Part shown: piece by piece, positions 46,620-58,613 of the stretch
Layout: every line of letters begins with the position of its first letter
Position numbering within the stretch: the first letter of the stretch is position 1
DNA from: Scytalidium lignicola
Taxonomy: Eukaryota; Ascomycota; Leotiomycetes
Reading direction: 5' to 3'
NCBI GenBank assembly: GCA_002812745.2
Contig: NCSJ02000008.1
Span: 1-64,000, forward strand
Length of the DNA: 64,000 bases
Program-made: the position numbers and the translations under genes
Notes under the pieces: generated by a model
The model's database searches: none
What the model was told of the DNA's origin: nothing
The model's input: the letters and a program-made list of their open reading frames with translations, nothing else

Positions 46620-47970
46620 TTTGCCTCGAGTTCTGTGATGGGAAATCGTACAGAATTCCAATGGATCTTAGTCCTATTTATTTATGACTTTGTTATCTTG
46701 TGGTTGGGGTTTTGAAAAGGGGTTAAGTGGAGCCTAACGTCAATTGACTGGTGGTTGATGCGCTCTTACGTGTTCCTATCCAGTTCCATAAATCCAGTAG
46801 ACCTACATCGCTCCGCTGGCAAAGCAATGCCATCATTTTAAATAGTTGTTTACATTTAGATCGATACACGTTGCTGTCTCGTAATTATTCCACGGTTCAA
46901 CAGCAGTAATATGACATCTCACTATTGACGGTGTCCGTTATTGGTGGCCAAAGCAGCAACACGTGTAAAGCTGCATCAAGGAAGGTACGGTAGCCAACAT
47001 TTTAAGGGCAGCTTACTGAACTCATCATTACCATTACCATCTAACCTGCATTTGCCCCTGTCTACTCTTACCCAATGAATTTGCACTCTCTCTAGAAGTT
47101 CTGCAAGGGCTGGGCATGATTCAACGTAAGGCTGTAATGTCAGGCTGAGTTGCCAGTTCATCACTACAGCCTTACCTTTGCCTGTTCCCCACTCTGTAAT
47201 TTGTCTCGTCTGGAGGATCCAAGAATGTATAAACTACTTAGGTATGCAGTAAACACCATTATAATCGGCAGTGCTTTAACACCCCTACCTGAATAAGTCC
47301 ATGAGATTGAATTGAGTTGTAGAAGTAGACCTCCAGATGAAATTTGGTATGGGCATAGGAAACTTAGTAGAGGATGTGTTTCAATGGAACGGGTTCTTCT
47401 ACAGGAGACTTGCTACAATCCGTTGTTGTTTAGTGTTTGAATATGTCGTGATGAGGCAAGGAGTACTCGGGGAACCATTTATAAAGGGGAGTAGAGCTGT
47501 TTGTTGAAACATACCAATATTCTATTATTATGCGACATAGATTGAGTGAATTATTACTTAATAGTTCACGTCAGTCAGAAACTTAAACAGTTTGGTGAAT
47601 TAAAATAATTCTACAGGGTGTACCCAATAGAGTAAAGATTTCTTCGTTACTCGACAACTTTCTTATCCGTGATCTGAGAGCTCTTAATGTGAGTCGCAAA
47701 CAGGACTGGAAGCACAGGGAAAGTGGTAGATCAGAGCAAAATGAAACAAAACGGCAAAATCCTTAGGTTTGAAGGGGTTTATTACCGGAGACGAGCGAAG
47801 TTTGTTTAATATCAAAGAAGGTCAAGGGTTTGTGCTGCTCTCTGCTTCGCTACTTTCTCGCACTCGCATTCGCATTCTATCGCATTCGGTTACCACATTT
47901 GCGTGTAGTGTCTCTTGGCGCTGATTTGCTAAATATTCATAAATTATAATAAGGTTGCACCGACGTAAAA
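46620..47970. other. Intergenic, nothing recognised
   Basis: Spacer between the BTB gene promoter and tRNA-Leu. A 62-codon minus frame at 46,976 has no support. Confidence 0.4.
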
Positions 47971-48072
47971 GGCAACTTGTCCGAGTGGTCTAAGGAGCTA
48001 GATTTAGGTCAATAATTAAGTTGTTGAAAACTCTAGTCTGCAAAGGCGTGGGTTCGAATCCCACAGTTGTCA
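47971..48072 (+). tRNA. tRNA-Leu (UAG) with intron
   Basis: The acceptor GGCAACT pairs with AGTTGTC (one G-T wobble), discriminator A at 48,072. The anticodon stem CTAGA/TCTAG encloses TT-TAG-G-C, anticodon UAG. A 22-nt intron (48,009-48,030) lies at the canonical 37/38 position. The long variable arm and T arm (GTGGGTTCGAATCCCAC) fit Leu. T8 at 48,077-48,084 terminates Pol III. The D arm (TCCGAGTGGTCTAAGGA) has the expected class II form and no extra insert. Confidence 0.9.
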
Positions 48073-48767
48073 TTAATTTTTTTTCCCTTTCGTAAATTTC
48101 TTATTTCTTTTTGTCTTTATTTACTAGTTCACTATGAGAGTGTTATCTCTCATATTAGCTTCTTTAACACATATTAATATCATATAAGATTATCTACTAT
48201 CATGTTCAAAGTTGATTAGTAGAAATAAAGATTCAAAAGAACATCTTACTAATATTTTTTTTGTAAAATATCAACATCTTACTTCAACGGTCTACATTAC
48301 GATTAAAATATATTATTATTTTACAGTTCATGCTGTAATCTAAACCCACTTAAGGAATTTATGGCGATCTCGGTCAAGTTAACAAAGACATCGATCACCC
48401 CTTAGAAAGAAGTAAAGAATTATGAGTAGCTAAAGATACGTTATATTCTGTCAGTATGAATTCGTAAAATACAGGCAAGAATATAGTATACGCGGTAAGC
48501 CTTAACGGACCGCTGGCTTGTAGGTATTGAACACTATAACCTATGTTTACAGATTGCCTGAAGACTGCGAGATCTTAAGCACACAAGGCGTTGAGGTTCA
48601 AACAGTCCATCTTACTAAGTTACCACTGATAGCCAAGTTTTAGTTTTCAGCATAATTATTGGCGTCACCAGCCTGTTCTAGTGTGATCCGATTTTGTTTA
48701 TTCACTGTATGGATAAGACTAGTGAACCAAATATTCTTATATATTATCTATACAGATTATATATATT
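48073..48767. other. Intergenic, nothing recognised
   Basis: AT-rich. The patch around 48,540-48,630 has a weak B-box-like word (gaggttcaaacag), but no cloverleaf can be folded by eye. Confidence 0.4.
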
Positions 48768-49209
48768 CTACAAACTTCCCTCGCGTTCCAAATGCTCAAT
48801 AAGAGACTTGAACTCGTCATCTACTACTTGTTAGAACTGAAATTTTCAAGTAATTTAACTTGCTCTAATTCACCACTGTACTGAATATAGTATAGAAGTG
48901 GATTTACTTACACGTCATCTCCCTGCTAGTATTAATACCGCAGTTGTTACAGGCTCCTTCAATCGCCGCCGATGACAACGTCTTCCCGCTTAGCTTCTCA
49001 AGAGCCTTGACGGTCTCAGGTATACTTAGACCGTCATCATCATCATTGTCACCAGCCTGGAAGGCTGCCTTGATAGCAGATTCTAAGACCTTTCAAGTAC
49101 GCGGTTTGTGTTAGAGAAAGTAGGATTATTTTAAGAAAGAGGTAGGGAGAGCTACAGGGTGTCAAGTGTGGGAAAGTGTTGAGTTCAAAGATAAGATTGC
49201 ACATACCAT
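48768..49209 (-). CDS. Small EF-hand-like protein, three exons
   Basis: Proposed exons: 49,207-49,209 (the ATG alone, then GTATGT donor), 48,912-49,089 (acceptor tgaaag) and 48,768-48,826 (acceptor aacaag), giving 79 residues. The sequence VLESAIKAAFQAGDNDDDDG, then LSIPETVKALEKLSGKTLS, resembles an EF-hand loop with DxDxDxG-type acidic residues followed by its exit helix. A second helix pair ends DDEFKSLIEHLEREGSL. A stronger-looking acceptor (tttcag, ending at 48,836) would instead give a tail FLTSSR and stop. Calcium binding is inference. The single-codon first exon is unusual but fits the consensus well. Confidence 0.5.
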
Positions 49210-50967
49210 GATTCACAGACGTATAAGATTTTAGCTTTCTATAATTAATTCTTGTGGGTTTTTAATTAAACCCAGTCTGGATGCAACAAAGATGTTGTTA
49301 TTTAGGCAATATTGTTGGTAGTATTTGATTGCATTTACCCCACCCTGATGCGCTGTTCATGATATGATTCTAGCAGACCTTAGGATGTTGGGCAGCAGCG
49401 CTTTACTGGTTGTAGTTACTGTAACGGGTTATATAATCGTCGGTCTTCGCCTACATAGACTTCATATGAAACTATGAACAATGGCGAAGGCTACCAACAC
49501 GGAGTAAAACTGATTGGATTGGAATTTGGAGGGCCGTATGAGGATAATTTCTGTCATGTATGCTGAATAACAATTAAATATGATCATTAATGTGTGAGTA
49601 CGACTTATAAGATTGAGTGTTCATTGATCTTTCTTATCACTAATTGGGTTGAAACTATTGGATACTAGATCGAGGGACGACATTGGCCAGCCAATCTTGC
49701 ATCTGAAACTCTGAGGAAATCAGCTTCAGGATCAGGATCAAAAAATTGCCTCCCATACTAGACCTTCACTCTTGTGGACTTGAGCACGAAAGCAGGTTCT
49801 CGATTCGTTATACTTAAAGAAGTCGCAAAATAGATCCTTCTATTCCGAGTTGTCTCACATGATAGAAATATAACATGAGTGATGCCGACAGATTAGGCTT
49901 TTTATTATTACGAGAAAAGGGTTTTATTGAGGTTTGGGATGAATCCACGATTGAAATTGTTGCAGGAAAAATATCCAAGCCAAGATCCGAAGCTGCATAT
50001 TTTGGTGGAAAATTGACCCGAGCCAGGAGATTTCGAAAACTTGATAGGATCGTAAATAAAACAGTTTGGCTCAGCNAAAAAAAGTCGTAACCTGACATTC
50101 AAACCTAACTAGATATATGTACTTAACAAATTAGAACATGCCTAATACGGGGTTCATAAAAATGAGTTTGGTTAGATCTTCGTTAACTCATAAAGTAACT
50201 GTGCTGTTAGTATCCTCCGAAGATGTTTACCATCACCTTTTTTGTTGGGACCTCTATTTAATCAGGGGAGAGAGAGCAATGAGAACCAGCATTTTAAGTT
50301 CACATATTTCACCTCATTCTTCTTGTTGCCCTTTAAATCCTTCTTGCCATAATCTTTCATTCTTAGTTTATGAATTTTGACATCGACCATGTGTATTAGC
50401 ATGTAATTTTGAACTTTGAACTACTACCAGTCCATCATATACACACAATAACCGTAAAGTAGGGTAGTATAGCGGAGATACGAATAATATAAGAGTTATG
50501 CTACATGTCCACCATAGCTATGAAGTGATTAATGTTTGATCAGCACCTATAATATAAGGCTAATAGTTAAAGCTAATTGGTTGCAATTCTAGCTGATTAT
50601 TGAACGCTTGATATGGCTATGAATAGGTGTTGATTATTGTTTGTGACAAGCTTGGCTTTTACTTTTTTTTTTATCTCGCCAAACAGTGGGTTGGATTGAA
50701 ACGCATCACATGAGAAGTACGGTGCTTTTTAGCTTTGCCTTATTCAGCTGCGGAATACGTAGGCCCTATCTGCGACAGATAATGCGGAACCCCTCTTCCA
50801 CTGCATTTAGCCTAAATTTTATTCATCCGGACATATATTGTTGTTGTAGAATATCACTCTAAAACCTAGAACTATGTTGTAACCGTTGGATGCACATCTT
50901 ACTATATTCCAAGTAAAATTGTGTCCAGAACAAAAGCAGCCTTAGTAGATTTTAACACCAATAAGAA
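49210..50967. other. Intergenic, one ambiguous ORF
   Basis: Frames overlap on both strands at 49,814-50,098 (plus: MSDADRLGFLLLREKGFIEVW, followed by IEIVAGKISKPR; minus alternatives exist). None has a recognisable domain, and an N breaks both near 50,076. The remainder is spacer and the promoter of the dioxygenase. Confidence 0.35.
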
Positions 50968-52033
50968 ATGCCAGGTGCTACGGATAACGCTCTTGTTTTG
51001 AGCGATGCTCAAAAGGAGCATTTTATGAAGTATGGTTTCGTAAAGGTCGAAGGATGCTTCACTCGCGCACAAGCCGACGAATTCACCTCGAAGCTATGGG
51101 TTCGTCTTGGGATGTCGCCCACCGATAAATCAACCTGGCATACTGAACGCACTAATATGCCTTCTCACGGAAATATCTTAGTCTCAGACTTTGCCCCAAA
51201 GGCTTGGGCTGCCATATGTGAGCTCCTCGGAGGTGAAGAGCGGATTTCGGAGACTATGCGAACATGGAGTGATGGCTTTATTGTGAACCTCGGCAAGGAA
51301 GAGTATAATTCTGATCAAGACTTAAACTATAGAGAGTTGGATGGATGGCATAATGATGGGGATTTCTTTGTGCATTTCTTGGATAGTCCTGAACAGGCTT
51401 TGCTGGTTATTCCACTTTGGAGTGATATAGATTCGAAGGCTGGTGGTACGGTCATATGCGCCGATGGCATCAAGCCAATTGCACAACATCTAGTGAGACC
51501 CCAAACTGCGTTCTAATATTACTTTTAGATGATTCTCACACTTATAAAAGTATGATCACCCTGAAGGCGTGACACCTTGGATGAGATCCGTGGATGATCC
51601 GAGTCATGCCGACTACGAGGGCCGCGAGTTCTGGCTTGACCTTGCCCAAGACCCTTCGAAAACAAGAGATGAAAGCTTCTATGAAGCCACAGGGAAAGTT
51701 GGAGATGTGTTCTTATTGCATCCATTCATGCTCCACACTGCGTCGAAGAACCTATCACGACAAATCCGGGTCATAACCAATCCTCCAGTATCTCTGAAGG
51801 AGCCATTTCGCTATTATAGACAGGATGGAAACTACAGTATGGTGGAACAAAAGACTTTGAATGACTTGGGGGAGCTAGAAGGTGTGCCTGGCTGGCATAT
51901 CACCCAGCCAAGGCGAGGGTGGATTCCGAGGAGGGTAAAGAGAATGGAAGAAATGAAAAAGCAAGAACTTGAACGCCTAAATAGCCTGAATAGCCTGAAT
52001 AGCCTGAAGAAGGATCAACCTGTGCAACCCTAA
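50968..52033 (+). CDS. Phytanoyl-CoA dioxygenase (PhyH) family protein
   Basis: Two exons, 50,968-51,492 and 51,551-52,033 (58-bp intron, GTGAGA donor, TAAAAG acceptor), giving 335 residues. Members are Fe(II)/2-oxoglutarate oxygenases that hydroxylate lipids or secondary metabolites. The metal facial triad is visible: HxD in DGWHNDGDFFVHFLD (about residues 128-142) and the distal His in FLLHPFMLHTASKN, followed by RQIRVI, whose Arg would bind 2-oxoglutarate. The N-terminal helix LSDAQKEHFMKYGFVKVEGCF is typical. The C-terminus has an in-frame triplicated 9-bp unit (NSLNSLNSL) in a charged coiled tail. The substrate is not evident; nothing nearby suggests a pathway. Confidence 0.88.
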
Positions 52034-53199
52034 GCGCAAACTGTCTAATTTATGAACCATGTCTAGGATTCGGATTACAACGTAGCCTTAAACTATCTAT
52101 GACTTTTAGATTCTAGAATATTTAATTCCATATGGACATCAATAGATGCCTTGCAATAAGAAATCAAATTCCCACCGGAATTTCAGACTTAGAATGAGCC
52201 TGAATCCAGGCCTAGTTTTTGTTTAGTGCATTATGATATTTATCTAGCTAATGATATTCTATAACTAATATCTCGTGGCTGCCCCGCAGGAATAGTTACA
52301 AGAAACTGGTTCCAGATTCCCCGCATGATTGACGACAAAAGCACATCCCCAATCAGTGTTGAATGCGTAATCATAATTGTCACAAAATTTCATGATAAAA
52401 TTCCATTTTCTCTTAGTTGCAGGAAAATCAACTCATTCTTGTTGAAACGTTATCCTATCACATTAATCTGTCTATATAACTGGATAACGGGATGAGTTGA
52501 GTGTAAGATCAGCCCAACTTAGGAGGATCAACTAGGACAAGTGCAATGTATGACTACAGGGTCGTCACACCCAATTAATCTGTTAATATCATTGATTTGT
52601 TCGGCCCGGACCGCCTTGCAACGGCTGGTGGCGAACTGTCCAGTTTATGGAAGCTCAAAAACTAGAAGGATGGCCTCTGACATCATTAATGTGATTGAGG
52701 TGAGTTTTTAATGCGTTCTAATTTGCTAAAGTAAATTGCCACGTAGCATGTGCGGCCCCCATTAACCTATTGCTGATGATTAAATACCACAAAAATCCAG
52801 ATTACTCCAGTTGGCTAACGAAGTTGATGGAGTCCAGTCAGGACGCACGTGCACCAATACTTCAGATCCACGTCTATGCAAATGTAGCTCATTTGATGCA
52901 TAGTGGCACAAGAAGTGGAGGGAAAGCTGTACGGCACAGCGAATCCGAATATATCGGCCTCACTCTGGCAATAGTGAGGCTGCTTGGGATGGCTGCTGTT
53001 ATTGCAGATTCGCTTGCTTCTCACATCGTCAACTCGCCACAAAGGGAGTCAAATATCTGCAAGATATCTTTTTCATAAACATCTATGCAAGTAGACTTCT
53101 TACCGTTTTCATATTTTAAATCGTAATATTCTCACAGTGTATTTATTATTCTTTTTGGCAGTTTTCATAATTTATTTCTTCAGTTCACTTCTACCTAAT
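52034..53199. other. Intergenic with possible gene fragment
   Basis: 52,670-52,699 encodes MASDIINVIE followed by a GTGAGT donor. At 52,802 a frame reads LLQLANEVDGVQSG before stopping. Both look like pieces of the N-terminal helical domain of fungal STAND proteins, but they cannot be joined convincingly. A 102-codon frame at 52,770 overlaps in another frame. Otherwise nothing is recognised. Confidence 0.3.
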
Positions 53200-53881
53200 A
53201 TGGCGGAAGCTTTTCTCAAGGCAGCCCATACCTTTACTTCAGATAATGGATACAAGTTAATTGAAAGCCTTGTTGAAGAATCCATGTTGCTGAAAATGCA
53301 GCTTGGGTCAAAGACAAAAGAGACCGATGATCTTAGAGCGGAGATCATCAGTCTCAAAACTCGGTATGAGGACCGGTTGCAAGAAAACCTCGAAATATAT
53401 CGCAGGCAACGTAATAGACTGGCACGGGAAAACGTGGCGCTTGAAAAGGACATAATCACACTAAATACTGTGATTTATGAGAAGGATGCTACTACGACTA
53501 AGCTCAATCAAATATTGGATGGAATCTCAACCCAACTTGATCATTTTGGACAATGGTTGGACCAGGAAAAGGAGAAGCTGAGAATAACAAACATGAGCAT
53601 GGAAACACTACAACAACTTTTGACGGATAAGGACATGGGGATAGAAAGTCTGGAGCAAGAGCTGAGGAATGAGGAAATCGCAATCTGAGGGTTTATCGCA
53701 GGCTCGCCGGGAGCAAAATGCCATTTTTCAAGACGAATTGAAAATTGAGAGTCGGAATCCACCAATTTCTATTAACCACGACAATGACTTTTCGTATCCT
53801 CCAACTCTATTAAGCCCAAATAGTGCCGATTCAAGCGGGAGTTGGGTCATCGAAGGAAAACAAGAACTTGGATTCTCGTAA
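53200..53881 (+). CDS. Coiled-coil protein, split by an apparent frameshift
   Basis: The frame from ATG 53,200 (MAEAFLKAAHTFTSDNGYKL) gives 162 residues to TGA at 53,686-53,688. It is almost wholly alpha-helical with heptads (TDDLRAEIISLKTRYEDRL, RLARENVALEKDIITLN, SMETLQQLLTDKDMGIESL). From about 53,669 another frame continues with coding-like sequence (LSQARREQNAIFQDELKIES, then SYPPTLLSPNSADSSGSWV) to a stop at 53,879-53,881. One base gained or lost near 53,670-53,690 would unite them into about 226 residues. No intron fits. No named family. Similar coiled-coil hypothetical proteins are common in filamentous ascomycetes. Confidence 0.55.
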
Positions 53882-54269
53882 AGCTTGGGAAGATATATAT
53901 AATCTTTTCTTTTGTGGTATAATTTTGCTAATGTTAATATTACGATATGGATATGTTAATTAATGATGTCAAAATTGAGGAGTCGGGCATACCAACTCGT
54001 GAAAAAGGAACTGGGAAAAGTTCTCAGTTTAAGACAAGTGGAAATGGAAAATGTACAGTAATAAGAGATTTCAGTCATTCATTGTCAAATTGCGTTGGGC
54101 AAACATGGTTGGCAGTTGTGGTAAAAGTCCTAATATATTGAGAGGGTTGAAATAATGGCTATAATGGCTAAAATGCCTTTAGTGCCAAGTTGAATTTACA
54201 CAATGTTGACAAGTAAACACATAAACATAGAGGAGATTAGTCCTCCTCCAAAATGGTGGAAATAAACTA
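53882..54269. other. Intergenic, nothing recognised
   Basis: 3' flanks of two convergent genes. A 64-codon plus frame at 53,947 has no support. Confidence 0.4.
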
Positions 54270-55411
54270 TCAATAAATAGCTGAGTAAATGCAGTGTCCA
54301 CACCAGCCGCAGTCTTTGTCGCAGATACTCCAGTCCTCGTCTACAGTTATATCCATCACATAGCCACCCTCCCCATAGAGCATCGAGGATTCTAATGAAC
54401 TGTGCTCGGAACTTGCATCGGATCCACTCCTTTCCCATGTATCTGCTCGTGTTACATCGGTTTCCTCGGTTTCAACTGAGTCCTCCGAAATCAGTGACGA
54501 CCGAGGGCTTTGTTGCGTATCTGGTAATTGGATGGAACTAATGGGGTTGAACGGAAGGTGCTAGAATTTCTGGTCAGTAATAACCTCATCGGCGGCCCAG
54601 GAGTTTGCATTGGCTTAACTTGATGGTCAAATAACAAAATCGGTTGCAGATTCTCGTCTCCGCTGGCAGCCGTGTCACTAGAGAGCTGATATGTAGGAAT
54701 GGCTTGTGCAATATTTGCCGTCTCTTTTGTGTGCTGTAACTGTTTTACTGGTCGGTGAGCTGGGGAATCACGATTGTGCTGATAAAGGTATTGTTGTTTG
54801 CGAAATTTGCGGTTGCATAGCTGGCATATCAAGCTATGAGATTCGCGAGTGTGGAAATTAAGGGCTTCTTGACTACTGAGTTTGCGTGAGCATTGAGGGC
54901 ATCTGAAGACATGAGGGGGGGAATCGAGGTGGTTGTTGAGAGATTGCTGGTTGTGAAACGTTCTGTTGCACTGACTGCACATGTGCTTATGAACTGGGGA
55001 ACCAAGATGCTGATCGAGGGAATCTTGGCTGCCAAATATCCTAGCACACTCGCTACATGGGTAGCTGGCGAAATGGGCTGGAGATCCAAGGTGGTCATCA
55101 AGAGCTTTTTTATTACCGAATTTTTTGTTATGTTCTCTGCACTGAAACACTGGGAGAGGAACATGAGCCGGAGAGGCGAGGTGGTCGTCGAGGCGCTTCT
55201 GGTTGTCGAATTTTCGATTATGCTCTCGGCAGATATACACTTGAGCAGGGACATGAGCTGGAGAGTTGAGATGATCCTGAAGGGATTTCTGATTAGCCAA
55301 CACTCGGCCACACTTGGAACATTTGCAGGAGTGAGCAGGAGAATCCAAGTGCTGCTGAAGTGCCTGCTGATTAACGAAGCTTCGATTACACGATGCACAG
55401 AATGTGGTCAT
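54270..55411 (-). CDS. C2H2 zinc-finger protein with eight tandem fingers
   Basis: Two exons, 54,620-55,411 and 54,270-54,560 (59-bp intron, GTTAAG donor, TTCTAG acceptor, CTGAC branch), giving 360 residues. Eight fingers fill residues 1-225, each close to CxxC-x(12)-H-x(5)-H with the shared motif DHLxSPAH. Fingers 3 and 4 have CREH, replacing the second Cys with His. The C-terminal part is Ser- and acid-rich (ETEETDVTRADTWERSGSD) and ends in a cysteine cluster, CDKDCGWCGHCIY. The intron is chosen because reading through it gives a shorter, less plausible tail, while the spliced frame is clearly coding. Role: nucleic-acid or protein binding, possibly RNA given the spacing; a specific function is not known. 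Confidence 0.8.
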
Positions 55412-56032
55412 TTCGTCTTGCAGTTGCTATGAAGCTGTAGAACTTGGTTCATTAAAGAATATGGAGTGTAGAATACTGCAGAATGTCACCCCGCTATATG
55501 ATCCAACAGTGACGGAACCAACAACCTAAGTAGAGACCTGTGCACGTGATAGTGCTAGCTGTCGATCCGCGGGACTTTCCCGTTCGGCTCGGTCCTTCTT
55601 CTGGTTCTGAACGAATCGGATTGATCCGGATTTTGGGTTACACGTGTAGTCCGAATTTGATTCTCAATTGCGGACTGGAAAAGGTTTTAATCTGTCAAAT
55701 TAATAAGTAGATTTGAGTCGGATTCTTGTACTATTTCTACTGTAATACAGAAGACGGTAGAGTACAATTGAAAAATTATGTTAGGATCTCTCAGACAAAA
55801 CCGACCATAAAGTAAAACATTGAGCAGATATATTTAAATGACATTAAAGATCCATTTCTACGAGATAAAGCGAAATAACTTTGATCTTCACGGGTACTCA
55901 AACCTAGAACTCGAACTTACAACGTAGGTCTGACGGTAACTAAACTAGTAGCGGGTACAAGGTACTGTAATATATTGTATATACGTTTATACTTCTTCTA
56001 AGTATTTTTTAAATTGACTAACCGCATTAAGT
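55412..56032. other. Intergenic, nothing certain
   Basis: Promoter of the zinc-finger gene. The minus strand near 55,880-55,960 carries a GTTCGAGTTC word and a tRNA-like end, but no stable cloverleaf is apparent. Confidence 0.4.
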
Positions 56033-57224
56033 TTATCCTAACAAAATATAATTGCCACGTTGGTTCATGATTGTAGTCCAATCACAATTGTATGAACAAG
56101 TCTTCTTTACCTCCCAGTACTCTTCTATGATCTTAAAAGCCTCAAACACCCCCCAACCGTTGATTGAGTGATTTCTGAAGCAGGAAACAGGCCTCGGAAA
56201 AAGCTCTGTTGTTCTCTGAGTGCTAGACATCCGGAAATACAAAATAGTCAACCCATATTGTGCAACCGTCTCGGATCCCCCAGACTCTTGAACACAGCCA
56301 TTGTTTCTGACACACTTACTGTGATCTCTGGCAGCTCTGGATAGGCACCAGAAATAACAACATCGAGATAGGCAATTGTTGAGAGAGCAAGATTTTGCTA
56401 ATTGAGTAGGTACCGAGAATATCCTTGACCGATTCCATGACGATGGCCCCGTCGCAGGAATTTTCTGAATACGTTCCAATTTTTGCTAGAGTCGTTCCCT
56501 GATTTGACCACCACACTTTGCCAAATCTACAATGTTTAGCTTGTGGGCTGCCTGAGCCTCTTTCTTCCACCTATCTAATAAAGAAATTTCGCAAATGAGA
56601 GTTATGGCTGAATTCTGGCAACCCGTAAACTTTCTAAAGAAATACCAAGGGTGCCAAGCGCCCGCAGATGATTAATGTTCAAGAGGGGAGTGGACCGAGT
56701 AGAAACGCAGGAGATAATGTCAAATGATATAAAGGAACTACGTAAGAAACTGATCGAAATGTCACTTTCAGGATCCAGGGTTCTTTTATTTGATTGTTTA
56801 CCGGCACAGTCTGACCTGTCGAATTTAGCATGATAAGAGCCACCCTTTGAGCTGATAACATGCCCTGTCCCTTACTGAGATCTTGTGACAGCTGAGCCGT
56901 AGAAAGCAGTTTTCATGTTCCCTTCTTCCATTTCATCTGGCTGACAATACATTTGATTTTCGAAGCTTGGTCTCTGCAATATTCCGTTATCCATCCACTG
57001 TGGCCTAGGTCCGTATCCGTGACACTTCAACTCAAGAGAAATACATGCCGAGCATAAAGGGCGGGATTCATCACATTTCTTCCTCCGAACTCGACAAGTC
57101 CAGCAGCTATGGATGCTTCGCAGGGCTAAATTATAGTAGAAATATCAGAGGAAAGAATCCATATATTGAGGAATGAAGGCAGATGAAATCCATGAAGCTT
57201 ACGAGTTCTGGCAGTTGTAGTCAT
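56033..57224 (-). pseudogene. Zn2Cys6 fungal transcription factor, decayed
   Basis: The start is well preserved: exon 57,203-57,224 (MTTTART), GTAAGC donor, acceptor ATTTAG, then a Zn2Cys6 cluster CWTCRVRRKKCDESRPLCSA continuing CISLELKC, all six Cys at canonical spacing. A second intron starts at CA/GTAAGG. The fungal-TF body follows in pieces: ISCVSTRSTPLLNINHLRAL, EISLLDRWKKEAQAAHKL, VVISGAYPELPEI, CLALREQQSFFRGL and the end KKTCSYNCDWTTIMNQRG with stop at 56,033. These lie in different frames. TAG at 56,486-56,488 and TGA at 56,248-56,250 (at an expected Trp) also break it, with about four frameshifts. In my memory the C-terminus resembles the Pro1/acr-2-like group of regulators. Not functional as read. 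Confidence 0.75.
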
Positions 57225-58613
57225 GCTGACGAAATCAACCCTCTTGTGTTCAGGATACTCTAACACTGTTAAGACTATATTTAATAGTAAAGCACTGCAC
57301 CGTTAGGGAGTATGGTTTGATCTATGCAGCGCATAAGTTGATATAGCAGATATGGAATTGGGCTTAAGAGAACTAAAATATTTTTTGGGTACATTCAGAT
57401 GAGAAACTCGACAAGTTTCATGACGGGACTCATACTATCAATTAATCAGCTGGAGATAATGACTAGAGCCACTACGTATAGACACGACAACGAGAGAGAG
57501 TAGCATGGTTCCGACACCTCCTCTGCCATGTAAGCAGAGCAGAGAGCGAAGTGGCCACAAGCACCTCTTCTGCGGACACGCCAGTACCGACTGTGCCGGC
57601 TGTGCCACCGCCAGGCTCCTTCCTCTTGAGCTCTTACGCGATTATCGACACAGAGTAACAAAATAGATGAATCCTTATTCATAAACCACTTCGAGTCTTG
57701 GAGAGGAATGCTGGTTTGTCACCAGTATCGAATTGCTAACGTCACTACTTAAAGGTGATGGCCAAGCATTCAAGCGATAAGCCGAATATCTCGGACTGCC
57801 GCGGTCAACAGCCAACCAGAAAAGGGAGCGCACGATTTGAATGAGATGTAGGCGGAGTTGTATCCAACCACAGAACCCCCTGTCTTACATCCCAGCGGAT
57901 CTCTCTGTAATTCGTCCGATCTGCGGTTTAGACTATGATTTGTCAGAAGACAGCAAGGGTTTCTACTCTACTGGCCTGGATCAGCGAGATACACCGTGCC
58001 ATAGGCAGTATGATTAATTAGCAATTGGATATTAGATTCAAGGTTCTCAGAGGCATAATCAAGTGTTGGTAAAACCTTGATAAATCCATAATCGGAGGCT
58101 ATGGCTTACAAATCCTGTAAGATGTGGCATGTAACCTTACGGGCTGTTGCAAGGGTCCCGCGGATTTCTTTATGATTAGTTCAAGGTGCGGTTTGCGTTA
58201 CAATTCGCTCTGAAAATGGTGTCTAGGCTGCGGCTGTATTCGTAGTTTTGGGACCGGCTCCCTTAAAATATTTGTCTAACAAATTGTATTCCTTGGGGGC
58301 GTTTCAAACAGTTGACAAAACATTCCCACTCTATTTCTAAGCACTGCGCTCCCTTTTATGGTTGGTTGTTGGAAGCGGAGGCAAGATCCGCCTGAACCAC
58401 GACGATACAGCTTCACCTCATATCCTGCCTCTACAATCTAATTTATTGATATAAATATAATGGCACGTCGGGGACGATGTATGTAGCATCAATCTTGCCG
58501 GTTCAGCTATTCACCATGCATACTTCGCTAGCACCATCGGCCTCGAATTGGTAATTTCCATATCGCCCTCTTAAGTTCCAAGGCTCAGTCTCAGTCCTTG
58601 TCTCTGCATTACG
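57225..58613. other. Intergenic, nothing recognised
   Basis: About 1.4 kb between divergent genes. A 78-codon minus frame at 57,446 has no support. Confidence 0.4.

Noticed and set aside
48540..48640. Second tRNA- or SINE-like patch
   Set aside because: Only a weak B-box word; no A box or terminator at the right distance.
55880..55960. tRNA-like sequence on the minus strand
   Set aside because: A B-box-like GTTCGAGTTC is present, but I could not form consistent acceptor and anticodon stems.
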